From Aldehydirespirator sp965117015 (lineage in GTDB: Bacteria; Actinomycetota; Acidimicrobiia; Acidimicrobiales; Aldehydirespiratoraceae): DNA of 64,000 nt. The stretch is from positions 1,736,001 to 1,800,000 of the forward strand of contig OZ220747.1 of the NCBI GenBank assembly GCA_965117015.1, read 5' to 3'. Below, in pieces: positions 52,078-61,063 of this stretch. The notes under the pieces were generated by a model. It was not told the DNA's origin. It saw only the letters and a program-made list of their open reading frames with translations, and made no database searches. Position numbers and translations under genes: made by a program. Each line of letters starts with the position of its first letter. The stretch's first letter is position 1.

Positions 52078-53217
52078 ATGGCTGATCACTTTGACTCCGA
52101 GGAGTGGAGAAGCATCAACGGCAGGCTCGATGAGGCTCCGGAGCGGTACGGCTTCCCGGAGCGGCGCGACGGCTCGGTGTTGCTTGGTTCGTTCAACATC
52201 CGCAAGCTCGGTGACCCCGACAACCGCACAGACGGCGACTGGGGGTTCTTGGCGAGGGTGTGCGCCCAGTTCGATCTGCTGGGTGTGCAGGAGATCATGT
52301 CGGACCTCAGCGGCCTACGCCGTCTGCGTGAAGAACTCGCAAAGCACGTCGAGAGCGGCAGCGAAGGCTTCGCCGCGGTCGTGTCCGACGAGACCGGGGC
52401 GTTCGCGGGTGAACGCGGCCTCAGGGAGCGCCTCGGGTTCATCTACCGATGGCCCGTTGTGGAGCGCATGGAGATCGCCAGCGACCTCACCTATGACAGG
52501 ACCAAGACGTTCAAGACGCTCGTGGACAATGCCGAGAATCTGATCGAGGCGCTACAGGAGTGCGAAGGCGACGCGAGGCAGTTCCATCTGTCCTTCTTCG
52601 TGACGTTCGCGCGCCAGCCCCACGGCGTTGCCTTCCGCATCAGGGATGTTGAGCCGTATGAGTTTCTGGCTGTCAATGCTCATCTCATTTTCGGTGACCG
52701 GATCGGTGACCGCCGCCGAGAGTTCACCGCGCTGATGGAACTCCTGAAGAGCCGCCTCGCTGACGACGACAGCATCAACCTGATCCTGACGGGCGACCTC
52801 AACTTGGACTTCGATGACCCCGTGAAGGACCGTGCCCGTGTTGACAAGGACATCAAGAACCTCAACGCCGCTCTCACCGACAGCGGCTCCCACATCAACT
52901 TCCCGTTCCTTGACAAGCACCAGGGTCACGATGAGGTGTTCCGCACCAACGCCCGCCTGAACCAGACCTATGACCACATCGGACTGTTCGCACACGACCC
53001 GCGGCTGCCCAGCTACGACCTGAACGAGCACATGCCCCAGACCCCTGACGGTCCTGACTACGGCGTGTTCGACTTCATGACCCTGTTCAGCGAAGCCATC
53101 TACGACAAGGCATGGCCAGAGCTAACGAACGCAGAACGAAAGGCTCTCTGGAAGAAGGCCGAGTTTTCCGTCAGTGACCACATGCCGCTGTGGTTGCGGC
53201 TGCCCCTCACGGCCTGA
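52078..53217 (+). CDS. Endonuclease/exonuclease/phosphatase family protein
   Basis: This 379-residue protein has the EEP fold: VLLGSFNIRKLGD, QFDLLGVQEIMSD (catalytic Glu), FLAVNAHLIFGD, LILTGDLNLDFDDP (metal Asp/Asn) and a C-terminal FSVSDHMPLWLRL with the final Asp-His pair. It probably hydrolyses DNA or phosphodiester substrates. ATG at 52078 follows GGGAGG by 4 nt; an earlier ATG lacks a site. Confidence 0.8.
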   Translation: MADHFDSEEWRSINGRLDEAPERYGFPERRDGSVLLGSFNIRKLGDPDNRTDGDWGFLARVCAQFDLLGVQEIMSDLSGLRRLREELAKHVESGSEGFAAVVSDETGAFAGERGLRERLGFIYRWPVVERMEIASDLTYDRTKTFKTLVDNAENLIEALQECEGDARQFHLSFFVTFARQPHGVAFRIRDVEPYEFLAVNAHLIFGDRIGDRRREFTALMELLKSRLADDDSINLILTGDLNLDFDDPVKDRARVDKDIKNLNAALTDSGSHINFPFLDKHQGHDEVFRTNARLNQTYDHIGLFAHDPRLPSYDLNEHMPQTPDGPDYGVFDFMTLFSEAIYDKAWPELTNAERKALWKKAEFSVSDHMPLWLRLPLTA

Positions 53218-53272
53218 CAGTCACCGTACTCAGTCGTTGAAGCCACTGACAGCCTTCTTGGAGAGGAGCGAC

Positions 53273-53368
53273 ATGGCAGGAAGGAAACGAACATCGTGGG
53301 TGGGGGCGATGCTGCCGTTGCTCATAGGACTGGGGATCGCGTGGCAGCAAGGGTGGCTCGGCTGGTGA
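53273..53368 (+). CDS. 31-residue membrane peptide
   Basis: ATG at 53273 with GAGAGGAG upstream opens a 31-codon ORF (MAGRKRTSWVGAMLPLLIGL...) with one hydrophobic segment and basic N-terminus. Short, but the ribosome site is strong. Could be a toxin-like or accessory peptide. Confidence 0.45.
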   Translation: MAGRKRTSWVGAMLPLLIGLGIAWQQGWLGW

Positions 53369-53481
53369 CTTCTCAGCAGCGATAGACCAGAACGAGGCTC
53401 ACCGCTACAAGCAGCGCTCCGGGGCTAGCAGAACGCTGCACCCCGATCATCTTGCGATCCCGCGAAGCAGGGTGGCCTCGC

Positions 53482-55164
53482 CTACGCTGGTTCCCACTCG
53501 GGGATCGGGTAAGAGTCATATCCCGGCCACCACGGTGGGCGGACACGCCAGAACGATTCGTTGATGTCGTTTGTGGCGGGATCGTCGGTTGGGTAGGTGA
53601 AATGCTTGGACCATCCGTTGGTTACGTTCCCAGTTGTGGCGTCAGGGATGCCGTATAGCCCAAGGTGTTTGGCAGCGATGGAGCCTTCGAGCGTGAAGTT
53701 CGGGCAGGTGCCACCACACAGGAGATACCACTCGCGGGCGTAGACAGCGCCGTTGGGAGCGAGAATAGCGACGTTGGTGAGGGTGAGGTTTGTGTCTGGG
53801 GGGCCGCTGCACTCGGGAGGGGTACCGCTGCTGGGGTCAAGGATCACGTTACGCTCAGCTATCAAAGCGACGACGTTCGGCCCGTCTGCGTCGTTCGGGC
53901 CGGAGGCTTTGATGTCTCCACGAACGATGATGTCGCGTTCCGAGTAGATAGTGGCCGATCCATCCATGCAGAGGCGCTCGATAGTGACATCCCCATTGGA
54001 GACGGTGGTGTCCCCGACGATGATGTCGCCGTCAAGGATCGCGTGGTCGGGCTGGCCTGGTGCCCCTGGGCAGGTGCCGGGATTGGATTGTCTGAGGTTC
54101 TTGGCGGTTAGGTCGATGTTGTGGTCGTAGTTCACGGTGCTGAGGGCGCATCCGGTTGGGGCTGAGATCACCGGGAGGGCCAGCTCGTCGCCTTGCACCA
54201 CGAACCTGTCCGCATCGAGGGGGTCTGTGTCGGAGAGGGGCCATTGGCGGGTTGTGCCGTCGTCCAGCATCCACGATGGCTGCGACGGGCAACCAACAGC
54301 GGCGCGGGTTGGCCGACTCGATGACTTGGATTCGATGAGTTTGAACGTGGGGCTGCCGCAGTAGAGCACCTTGTCGTTGCCGCTGTAGCGGAGCGGCCCA
54401 TTGAGTGTGTCCGCGGATGTGAACACGATGATCCTGGGGCCGTCGCAAAGAGAGGCGTCGGCTGGGGTGGCCGTGAGGCAATCAGCAGGGTCTTCCAGCC
54501 CATCGGGGCCATCAAGCGCTTGATTGGGCCTGTCGCAGAGGGAGGGGTCGGCTGGGGTGGAGGTGCGACAATCAGCGGGGTCCGCAATCCCGTCAGGGCC
54601 ATTGAGCGCTTCTTCGGGGAGGTAGTTGCTCTCGTAGTGGAGCTGATACTGGGCGAACACGGCCCTCTCGTAGGTGCGGGTGGCCTCCGTTGTGCGCTGG
54701 CATCGCTCGATGTCTCCAACGCAGCCGCTTCGGATTTCGACGGTGATGTCTCGGGTCTCTTGGAGTGCCTCACCACCGCGCAGTGGGTTGCTCGTGGTAG
54801 GGCCGATATTGAACTTCCAGCACGTAGTGTTCGGCGGTGACGGGCAGTCAGGATCGGGGGTGCCGTCCGGGGTGCGCCACACGGGGAGCGGATCGTTGGG
54901 GTCCAGGGGGTTGGTTTCTTGCCAGCCGTTCGAGTCCACCGGTCCTGTTGTGATGTCCTTGGAGAACTCAGGATTGGCCATCCAAGCGTCCATGATGTGT
55001 TCAGCGTTGCGGGAAGTGAGCCGTTCCTCGATGATGAGCCGTTCCTGCATCGAGGCTCGAAGCTGCACCCCGAACGTGCGACCGGTGAGCAGCGCAGCGA
55101 ACGCCATCAACGTGATCGTCACGAGGGTCATGGGCAGGATGTAGCCCGAGTCGTTGCGTTTCAC
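53482..55164 (-). CDS. PilX-like pseudopilin, large
   Basis: This 560-residue protein begins with a class-III prepilin-like N-terminus (VKRNDSGYILPMTLVTITLM), a hydrophobic helix continuing with AFAALLTG, and a long Cys-rich extracellular part. It has a near-duplicated stretch (LNGPDGIADPADC and LDGPDGLEDPADC) and a beta-rich C-terminal region (GDIIVGDTTVSNGDVTIERL) like bactofilin/PilX-type repeats. The GTG start at 55164 overlaps the preceding stop (GTGA). It is the last gene of the pseudopilin operon. Confidence 0.7.
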   Translation of the reverse strand: MKRNDSGYILPMTLVTITLMAFAALLTGRTFGVQLRASMQERLIIEERLTSRNAEHIMDAWMANPEFSKDITTGPVDSNGWQETNPLDPNDPLPVWRTPDGTPDPDCPSPPNTTCWKFNIGPTTSNPLRGGEALQETRDITVEIRSGCVGDIERCQRTTEATRTYERAVFAQYQLHYESNYLPEEALNGPDGIADPADCRTSTPADPSLCDRPNQALDGPDGLEDPADCLTATPADASLCDGPRIIVFTSADTLNGPLRYSGNDKVLYCGSPTFKLIESKSSSRPTRAAVGCPSQPSWMLDDGTTRQWPLSDTDPLDADRFVVQGDELALPVISAPTGCALSTVNYDHNIDLTAKNLRQSNPGTCPGAPGQPDHAILDGDIIVGDTTVSNGDVTIERLCMDGSATIYSERDIIVRGDIKASGPNDADGPNVVALIAERNVILDPSSGTPPECSGPPDTNLTLTNVAILAPNGAVYAREWYLLCGGTCPNFTLEGSIAAKHLGLYGIPDATTGNVTNGWSKHFTYPTDDPATNDINESFWRVRPPWWPGYDSYPIPEWEPA

Positions 55165-55598
55165 GGGCCTGTCGGGGGTTGAAGGACGGTCTGCACATAG
55201 GAGCGGGACGCATGACTCCGGGTGTTCCATTCGACTGTGATTGTGAGCTTGGCTGCACAATCAGCGTCTACTGCCGGATCGCACTGAGAGGCGGAGCCGG
55301 TGAGGGGTGGGGGCCATTTGATGCCGGTAGCGTCACCACAGGCGACCCTGAACCCGTCGTGGGGAAGCACCTTGCGCCCGGCCAGGTCCGGCACTGTCGT
55401 CGTGGGAGTCTGGCATCCCTGCTGTTGAGCTTCCGCCGAGTGCCACGCTGCCACTGCGGTTGCTTCCTGGAGAACGCGTCCGTTCCACATGGCTGCGGTG
55501 CCTTGGGCATATCCCGTAAGCATCGCTGTGAAACAGACGCCGAATATCACCATCGACACGATCACCGATGGGAGCGACGACCCACTGTCCCGCCTCAT
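55161..55598 (-). CDS. PilV-like pseudopilin
   Basis: This 145-residue protein begins MRRDSGSSLPSVIVSMVIFG, a prepilin-type signal with a hydrophobic helix but Ser/Pro in place of the usual Gly-Phe-Thr-Leu, followed by a small Cys-containing head. It overlaps its neighbours by ATGA and GTGA. Likely a minor pilin. Confidence 0.7.
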   Translation of the reverse strand: MRRDSGSSLPSVIVSMVIFGVCFTAMLTGYAQGTAAMWNGRVLQEATAVAAWHSAEAQQQGCQTPTTTVPDLAGRKVLPHDGFRVACGDATGIKWPPPLTGSASQCDPAVDADCAAKLTITVEWNTRSHASRSYVQTVLQPPTGP

Positions 55599-56443
55599 GA
55601 GAACACCCTCAGAGTCGGCATCGCGTAGCCCTCGATGGTGCCCCAATCGTTCGGGTCGTGACTAGGCCGATAAGAGCCATCGGAGAGCACTACCCCCGCG
55701 GTGCCGTCACAGAACGGCACCTCATCAAGAGCCATCAACTGCCGCTGATTCGGGCGGATCGCGGCACAAGAGATCAGTTCCACACGGGCAGGACCGTCAG
55801 CGAAACTGCGAGTGCAGGAATCAGGTGGAACAACCAACGCAGGATCGGCAACTTCGGCTCCGGTGAGACATTCCCAACCCAGTGCTGCCAGCCCTGACGC
55901 TCTCGGCAGGGTCTCTTCGATGGGGTCGCTCCACAAAGCGATGTTGAGGCAGTCCGAGGCCAACCCTTCTGAACAGATTCTTGGCCAGCCCTCTGGCAGA
56001 GGGTCAGGCGGTGTGGGTGCTCTGATGTCAGGTGCGTAGCGGTACGCCAGGAGGTCGCCCTGAGGCAGGAGCTTCCAGCATTCAAGACGGCGACCGTCAT
56101 CGTGGGGTGGTGACGGTGGCTGTTGGGCGGTGGCCACCGCCCAACAGAGATCGCCCTGATGCGGAGTCAAGGTCTGCGGAGCGCTCGCTACTTCCACACA
56201 GTCTTTCCGGGAGTTGACCCCTGAAGGGTTGGCACATGTCAGGTCGGCTGTGGCTGAACCTTCGAGGCGTGCAACCGCCGCGGCGACCGCCCCGAACGTG
56301 TGCGGGTTGGTGTCAGGAGGGGCGGTGTTGACGAGCTTCACCGACAGGAACATCGTGGACAGCACCCCACCAAGCAGCATCGCAGAGATCGTCATGGAGA
56401 CGACCGTCTCCGCGAGAGTGGTACCGGCGTCGTTGCGGTTCAT
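55595..56443 (-). CDS. PilW-like pseudopilin
   Basis: This 282-residue protein begins MNRNDAGTTLAETVVSMTIS followed by AMLLGGVLSTMF, the prepilin pattern with a conserved Glu at about the fifth residue of the mature protein (AGTTLAETVV). The C-terminal head has several Cys. It is coupled to the PilV-like gene by ATGA. Confidence 0.75.
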   Translation of the reverse strand: MNRNDAGTTLAETVVSMTISAMLLGGVLSTMFLSVKLVNTAPPDTNPHTFGAVAAAVARLEGSATADLTCANPSGVNSRKDCVEVASAPQTLTPHQGDLCWAVATAQQPPSPPHDDGRRLECWKLLPQGDLLAYRYAPDIRAPTPPDPLPEGWPRICSEGLASDCLNIALWSDPIEETLPRASGLAALGWECLTGAEVADPALVVPPDSCTRSFADGPARVELISCAAIRPNQRQLMALDEVPFCDGTAGVVLSDGSYRPSHDPNDWGTIEGYAMPTLRVFS

Positions 56444-56475
56444 GCAGCCACCGCCACAACAGACAGCCTCCCGCT

Positions 56476-56628
56476 CTAGAGTCCGTAACCGCTGTAATCC
56501 GGCAAGAGCACCCACATCGACGCGACGATCAGCGCCATCAACACCAGATACACAGCCCCTCGTCTGGTGAGACGGAAGCTCCAATCGATGACATGGCGTC
56601 GTCTACTTGGCTGGTCGCTTGTCGGCAT
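56476..56628 (-). CDS. 50-residue membrane protein of pseudopilin operon
   Basis: The reverse strand reads MPTSDQPSRRRHVIDWSFRL, then a hydrophobic helix (GAVYLVLMALIVASMWVLL) and a short outer tail. It overlaps the gene before it by one base (TGATG). Not recognised. Confidence 0.55.
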   Translation of the reverse strand: MPTSDQPSRRRHVIDWSFRLTRRGAVYLVLMALIVASMWVLLPDYSGYGL

Positions 56629-56759
56629 CACATCCCCAAGCTGGTGCCTATGGCCCCGCCGAGAATGAAGGCGTCTACCAGCAGTCCAACGCCCACAATT
56701 CCCAACACCACATACATGACGATCTCGCCTATGCCGGAGGTGTAGCTATTGTCCTTCAT
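56628..56759 (-). CDS. 43-residue membrane protein of pseudopilin operon
   Basis: The product MKDNSYTSGIGEIVMYVVLG continues as IVGVGLLVDAFILGGAIG, one helix after a polar start. It lies 1 bp downstream of the Calx-beta lipoprotein gene and overlaps the next. It could be a Flp-like or structural pilin subunit, or a small accessory peptide. Confidence 0.55.
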   Translation of the reverse strand: MKDNSYTSGIGEIVMYVVLGIVGVGLLVDAFILGGAIGTSLGM

Positions 56760-56760
56760 C

Positions 56761-59106
56761 TCAACTCAGGAACCCCGGCGACGTGTCGTCGGTGATGGTG
56801 GCCGTAGCCGTTGAAGTGCCGAGTGTGGCGTTGGTCGGGTTGGAGATCGTGATGGTGAACGTTTCGTCGGGTTCGGTGGTCGTGTCGTCGGTGATGGCGA
56901 CTGAGACGGTCGCCGTGGTCTCTCCCGGCAGGATGATCACCGTTCGGGAGGCGATGGCGGTGTAGTCGGAGCCTGCTGTTGCTGTGCCGTCTGATGTGTT
57001 CACATCAACCGAGACTGGGTTGGGGCTTGCAGTGGACAGTGAGACGGTGAACACAGCAGAACCGGCGTCCTCTGCCACTGTCAACGCTGTAGGGGACAGC
57101 GACACCACAGGAGGCACCGGACACACCGACCCCAAGTCACCCGAACTGCCGGGGATAGTGATGCTCACAGCCGCTACGTCAGGCTGGTTCGGCAGAGAGA
57201 ACTCGTAGGTGGTCGGCTCGCCAGAGAAGGCATCTCCGTAGAGGTTGCCGGGTGTTCTCATCTCGGTGAATGTGATGAACGGTCCTCCGGTGGGGCGGGA
57301 AGTGGTGCCCCAGTTGAAGCCGGTCAGGGTTGACCCCTCGGCCAGATCGTCATATGTGTGGAACACATCTGAGTAGAGGTCGAAGTTGGTGACCCACACA
57401 TACACATCCTCAGACCCCAAAGAGGCGTCCCAGTTGACGCGGAGACTGATGTCGTCGCTGCCGCTGGTGCTGATGCAGGTGACGGTCAACAGGTCCAGCA
57501 CATCGCCGCACTCGGCGGTCGCGACGGCCCGTGTTCTCGTCCCATCGTCAAGCCTCCATTCGACCGACACTGCGTATCTGGCTTCCTGGGAGACCGTCGC
57601 TGTGGACGTGTGACCCGAAGGTAAGAGGTCATGACCAGCCACCGAATAGGAGCCGTCGGAGTTGACACGCAGGAACCAGACCTTCTCATCTGCTCCGGCG
57701 AGGGGACCGTGGGGGGTGCCTTCCCAGGTGGCTGTCAGCGTGAACGGCGCTGAACCAGTCGAGCACACCAAAGCGACGTTCTGGGGTGTGGGCAACTCGT
57801 TGTCGGTGATGGTGACATCTGCTGATGGGGTGGCACTCAACGTAGCCATTCCGGTCGGGTTGGAGAGAGTGACTGTGAACGTTTCGTCGCCCTCGTAGGT
57901 GCTGTCATCCAAGATGGGGACGTTCAGCAGTGCAGTTTGTGTGTTGGCGGCTATGGTCACCGTTTCTGTGACTGCGGTGTAGTCGCTGCCCGCGGTGGCG
58001 GTGCCGTCAGATGTTGACACATCGACATCCACATCCGATGTGTAGAGATGCGACAGCACAACACGGAACACCGCAGCGCCGCCGTTCTCCTTCACGTCGG
58101 TTGGGCCAGACACATAGATCACAGGCGGTGTGTCGCTCGCGGGTGGCAGGCACCAGCCGTCAACATCGCGACCAAAATCGCAACTCGGGGGACGGCAGCC
58201 GTCGTCGTCCGCGGAGACATGTGCAGCTATGACGATGTAGCCGCCCACAGAGCACGGAGACGAAGGCGAAGGAGGCGTATAGCTATAGACAGGCGGGTGG
58301 TAGCCGGGATTGGGCGGGTCGTCCAATATGCCCAAGTCCTCTATCCTGTTGAGGAACGATGTGACCTGACCTATCGACAGATCATCTCCTGCGCCAAAGT
58401 CGTCTATGGTGCCCGTCCCTGTATAGCCAGTGGAGATGCCGTTGTTGAGAAGCCACTGGATGGCTGTGTCACCGGTCTGTCCACCGCACGACGGAATACC
58501 CGCACACAGAGCATTAGCCATATCGCCCCGGTCAGGTGGTTGTTCTGCATTGCTTATGGTGGTCTCAAAGGCGTCGTCGTTGAAGTTCGGGTGGCTTTGC
58601 CCAAAGTCGTCGCCAATCGTTTCCAACTCGTCGGTCGTGTCAACGGGTCTATAGATATTGACTACCTGCTGTTCTTCGACCCAGCCCTCATCCAACGCTT
58701 GCTGGCAGGCGTCGTGGTGGACGCCATCGGTGCCACCGCACGGGTCTGGTGGCCGCGGGTCCGGGTCTGTGCCACCGTCGTCGCAGTTAGGTATGCATCC
58801 AAGGAAGCTCCAGTCGGGGTCTCCGCCGTCGTCACCGTCGCCGGGGTCAGGAGCGGGCGCGACCGGTGTCGAGTCATCACCACCATCATCACCATCATCA
58901 TCACAACCTACAGAAGCCATCACCAATGCCAACGAGACGAACACGGCACCGCCGACTCTGTAACACTTCGCGAGGGTATTGCGGTTAAGCGCCTTAGAGA
59001 CCGTCCGGCGTAAACCTGATACCAGACCGGAGGCTTCGTCGGTCGTATTGGAAGTTGTGTCCATGGCTGCGAGCGGCCCGTTAGATAATGGCTCCTTGTC
59101 TGTCAT
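56761..59106 (-). CDS. Calx-beta-domain lipoprotein
   Basis: This 781-residue protein has a long basic N-terminal region of about 50 residues, a hydrophobic signal ending in MASVGC (lipobox), an Asp-rich stretch and a Cys-rich region with EF-hand-like acidic runs. At least two Calx-beta domains follow (about residues 340-440 and 690-775), each with TSDGTATAGSDYTA and VTITDN-type ends. These bind Ca2+ and mediate adhesion. GGAGGAG precedes the ATG. It is the first gene of the pseudopilin operon, so may be a pilus-associated adhesin. Confidence 0.75.
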   Translation of the reverse strand: MTDKEPLSNGPLAAMDTTSNTTDEASGLVSGLRRTVSKALNRNTLAKCYRVGGAVFVSLALVMASVGCDDDGDDGGDDSTPVAPAPDPGDGDDGGDPDWSFLGCIPNCDDGGTDPDPRPPDPCGGTDGVHHDACQQALDEGWVEEQQVVNIYRPVDTTDELETIGDDFGQSHPNFNDDAFETTISNAEQPPDRGDMANALCAGIPSCGGQTGDTAIQWLLNNGISTGYTGTGTIDDFGAGDDLSIGQVTSFLNRIEDLGILDDPPNPGYHPPVYSYTPPSPSSPCSVGGYIVIAAHVSADDDGCRPPSCDFGRDVDGWCLPPASDTPPVIYVSGPTDVKENGGAAVFRVVLSHLYTSDVDVDVSTSDGTATAGSDYTAVTETVTIAANTQTALLNVPILDDSTYEGDETFTVTLSNPTGMATLSATPSADVTITDNELPTPQNVALVCSTGSAPFTLTATWEGTPHGPLAGADEKVWFLRVNSDGSYSVAGHDLLPSGHTSTATVSQEARYAVSVEWRLDDGTRTRAVATAECGDVLDLLTVTCISTSGSDDISLRVNWDASLGSEDVYVWVTNFDLYSDVFHTYDDLAEGSTLTGFNWGTTSRPTGGPFITFTEMRTPGNLYGDAFSGEPTTYEFSLPNQPDVAAVSITIPGSSGDLGSVCPVPPVVSLSPTALTVAEDAGSAVFTVSLSTASPNPVSVDVNTSDGTATAGSDYTAIASRTVIILPGETTATVSVAITDDTTTEPDETFTITISNPTNATLGTSTATATITDDTSPGFLS

Positions 59107-59130
59107 TGTCGTTCTTCTCCTCCTATGGGA

Positions 59131-60771
59131 TCAGCAAGATATACGCCAGTAGCGTTCGGGCATTCCGATGTAGTGCTCCAGCCATTCCTCGGCCAGACGA
59201 GCAGACCGGTCACAGGCCGGATAGCTGACGCGGCGGGCTTCTACCCATGCTCCCCACTCATCACAATCCAGGCCATCACGGATGACTCCTCCACTGATGC
59301 GTTCTTCTAGTTTCACGTCTTCGGGCAGAGCCGCGCGGCAGCGTTCTGCCATCGGTGTGTCATTGGGAGTCAGCAACAGCAATCCTGGGACAAGCTCCTG
59401 TATGTAGGAGTCCGTCACCGTGGGCTGACGTGGGTCTATGATTGTCGGACAGCGATGCCAGCCGTACCGTTCTCTGATGCTGGTGGTGTCGATGTTTGCG
59501 ATTTGTGCGATGTAGTTGATTACCACACATCTTTCGTCAGCACCCAAATAGTCCACTGCCCACACCATCACAAAGAGGTAGTAGCCATCGTCGCAGAATG
59601 GTCCGCACCAATCGAGGAAGTTCTGCACTATCGGAGTGATCCGCGCCCTGTCATCAGGTAGACCGCGGACCTCCCATGTTCCTCTGTCCCAGGAAGTCTG
59701 CGGCGTGTCTGGATGTGTGGGCGGCGCGTCGTCTTGGACCCAGACGTTGCCTTGCTGCACCGACTCAACGAACTCGGTGAATGCCTCTACTTCTGGATCG
59801 ACCGGTGGTGCGGTGGCTTCCATGAACACCGCGGCCCCGGCAGTTTGGGTTTCATCGGCGTCCCCTGCTGCCCACATGAAGTTGCCTTGAACTATGGCGT
59901 CGCGTTCCGTGACGAAGATGCCATCGGAGCCGACTTCCACAGACCTTGCGGTGGTCAGATCGCAGTCGGCTGTATCGACTGAAGCCATCGCAGCGGCCAC
60001 CTGATCCTCGGGGGAGTCCGGCGACAGAGAAGCCCCCGGCAGAGGGCACAACAACGTCCAGATCGTCAAGCTCGGATCGAAGTTGGCTCCTGTGATGGTG
60101 AACGTGTTGCGACCCTCAGACACCACAACCGGATCAACAACAAGGGTCGGCGGCTCCGGTTCCGGTTCTGGTTCTGGTGCCGTTGTTGTGGTGGTCGGTT
60201 CCGGTTCTGGTGCCGTTGTTGTGGTGGTCGGCTCCGGTTCCGGCTCGGGTTGTGGTGCCGTTGTTGTGGTGGTCGGCTCCGGCTCGGGTTCTGGCTCTTC
60301 TTCTTGCGGCGGAAGCGTCGTAACCGGCGTTTCTGTCTCTTCGGGTTCCGTGCTGTCGTCACCGGGGCAGTCCATCCCGACACACGACTCAGCTACCGCA
60401 ACCAGCATCGCGTCGCACTCGCTGGCCTGCTGATCGGTGAGCACGATCTCAGGGTCAGCGATCCAAGCGGTGCAATCGGCCAGACTCAGCTCCGACTCGG
60501 GAGCGGCCTCCTCAGCGATTTCTTGTTGAATCTCAGCTACCTGATCCTCCGTCAAGGCAACGACAGTCGTCGTGGTTGTGGTCACAGCCAGCGGTTCTTC
60601 AACCGCTTCTACGGTGGTAGTCGGTTGGTTGACTGTTGTGGTTGTCTCTGTTACCGGTTCGGGAGTGGCAGTTGCATCATCACTCCCGCACGAGGCGGCG
60701 ATCAACGCCGCGACTGTGATAGCGGCGACAATGTTGATGATTCTGAATCTGTGAGCGGATCGAGCAATCAT
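59131..60771 (-). CDS. Large Thr/Glu-rich lipoprotein
   Basis: This 546-residue surface protein has a lipobox in VAALIAASC, acidic and Thr-rich linkers with four runs of TTTTTAP, and a C-terminal globular domain of about 300 residues beginning near VVSEGRNTFTITGANFDPS (Ig-like). ATG at 60771 has AGGA upstream and gives a compact signal peptide; an in-frame ATG at 60849 fits a leaderless transcript from the promoter at 60858-60887 and would add 26 residues. It lies 24 bp upstream of the Calx-beta gene. Confidence 0.7.
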   Translation of the reverse strand: MIARSAHRFRIINIVAAITVAALIAASCGSDDATATPEPVTETTTTVNQPTTTVEAVEEPLAVTTTTTTVVALTEDQVAEIQQEIAEEAAPESELSLADCTAWIADPEIVLTDQQASECDAMLVAVAESCVGMDCPGDDSTEPEETETPVTTLPPQEEEPEPEPEPTTTTTAPQPEPEPEPTTTTTAPEPEPTTTTTAPEPEPEPEPPTLVVDPVVVSEGRNTFTITGANFDPSLTIWTLLCPLPGASLSPDSPEDQVAAAMASVDTADCDLTTARSVEVGSDGIFVTERDAIVQGNFMWAAGDADETQTAGAAVFMEATAPPVDPEVEAFTEFVESVQQGNVWVQDDAPPTHPDTPQTSWDRGTWEVRGLPDDRARITPIVQNFLDWCGPFCDDGYYLFVMVWAVDYLGADERCVVINYIAQIANIDTTSIRERYGWHRCPTIIDPRQPTVTDSYIQELVPGLLLLTPNDTPMAERCRAALPEDVKLEERISGGVIRDGLDCDEWGAWVEARRVSYPACDRSARLAEEWLEHYIGMPERYWRISC

Positions 60772-60857
60772 GGCTGTTCCTGAAATGTTGGCGTGTCCCC
60801 CGCCTGGTGCACGGGGCTGTGTATGAGCAAGACATATCGGCTTGTTCATGGGTATCT

Positions 60858-60887
60858 AGTGTAACCTCAGTGTGTGACATAAGTCAA
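60858..60887 (-). promoter_or_regulatory. Promoter of lipoprotein/pseudopilin operon
   Basis: Reverse strand TTGACT (60882-60887) and TACACT (60858-60863) with an 18-bp spacer. The ATG at 60849 lies only 8 nt beyond the -10, so a leaderless transcript is possible. Confidence 0.6.
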
Positions 60888-61063
60888 TAGGTATTGGATG
60901 CATTGGCAGAGTCGAACGACTTCAGTTACGACATCCAAGCTGGACGCCATCAAGAGTCTCTTAGGGAAGACTCCTGAGCCAGCAAGCCGTTACACCTAAA
61001 CGGAGGTGTATGCGCTGACCTCTCTAGAGGCGGGCAATCCCGGTCGTTCAGGGCCGGGAAAAG

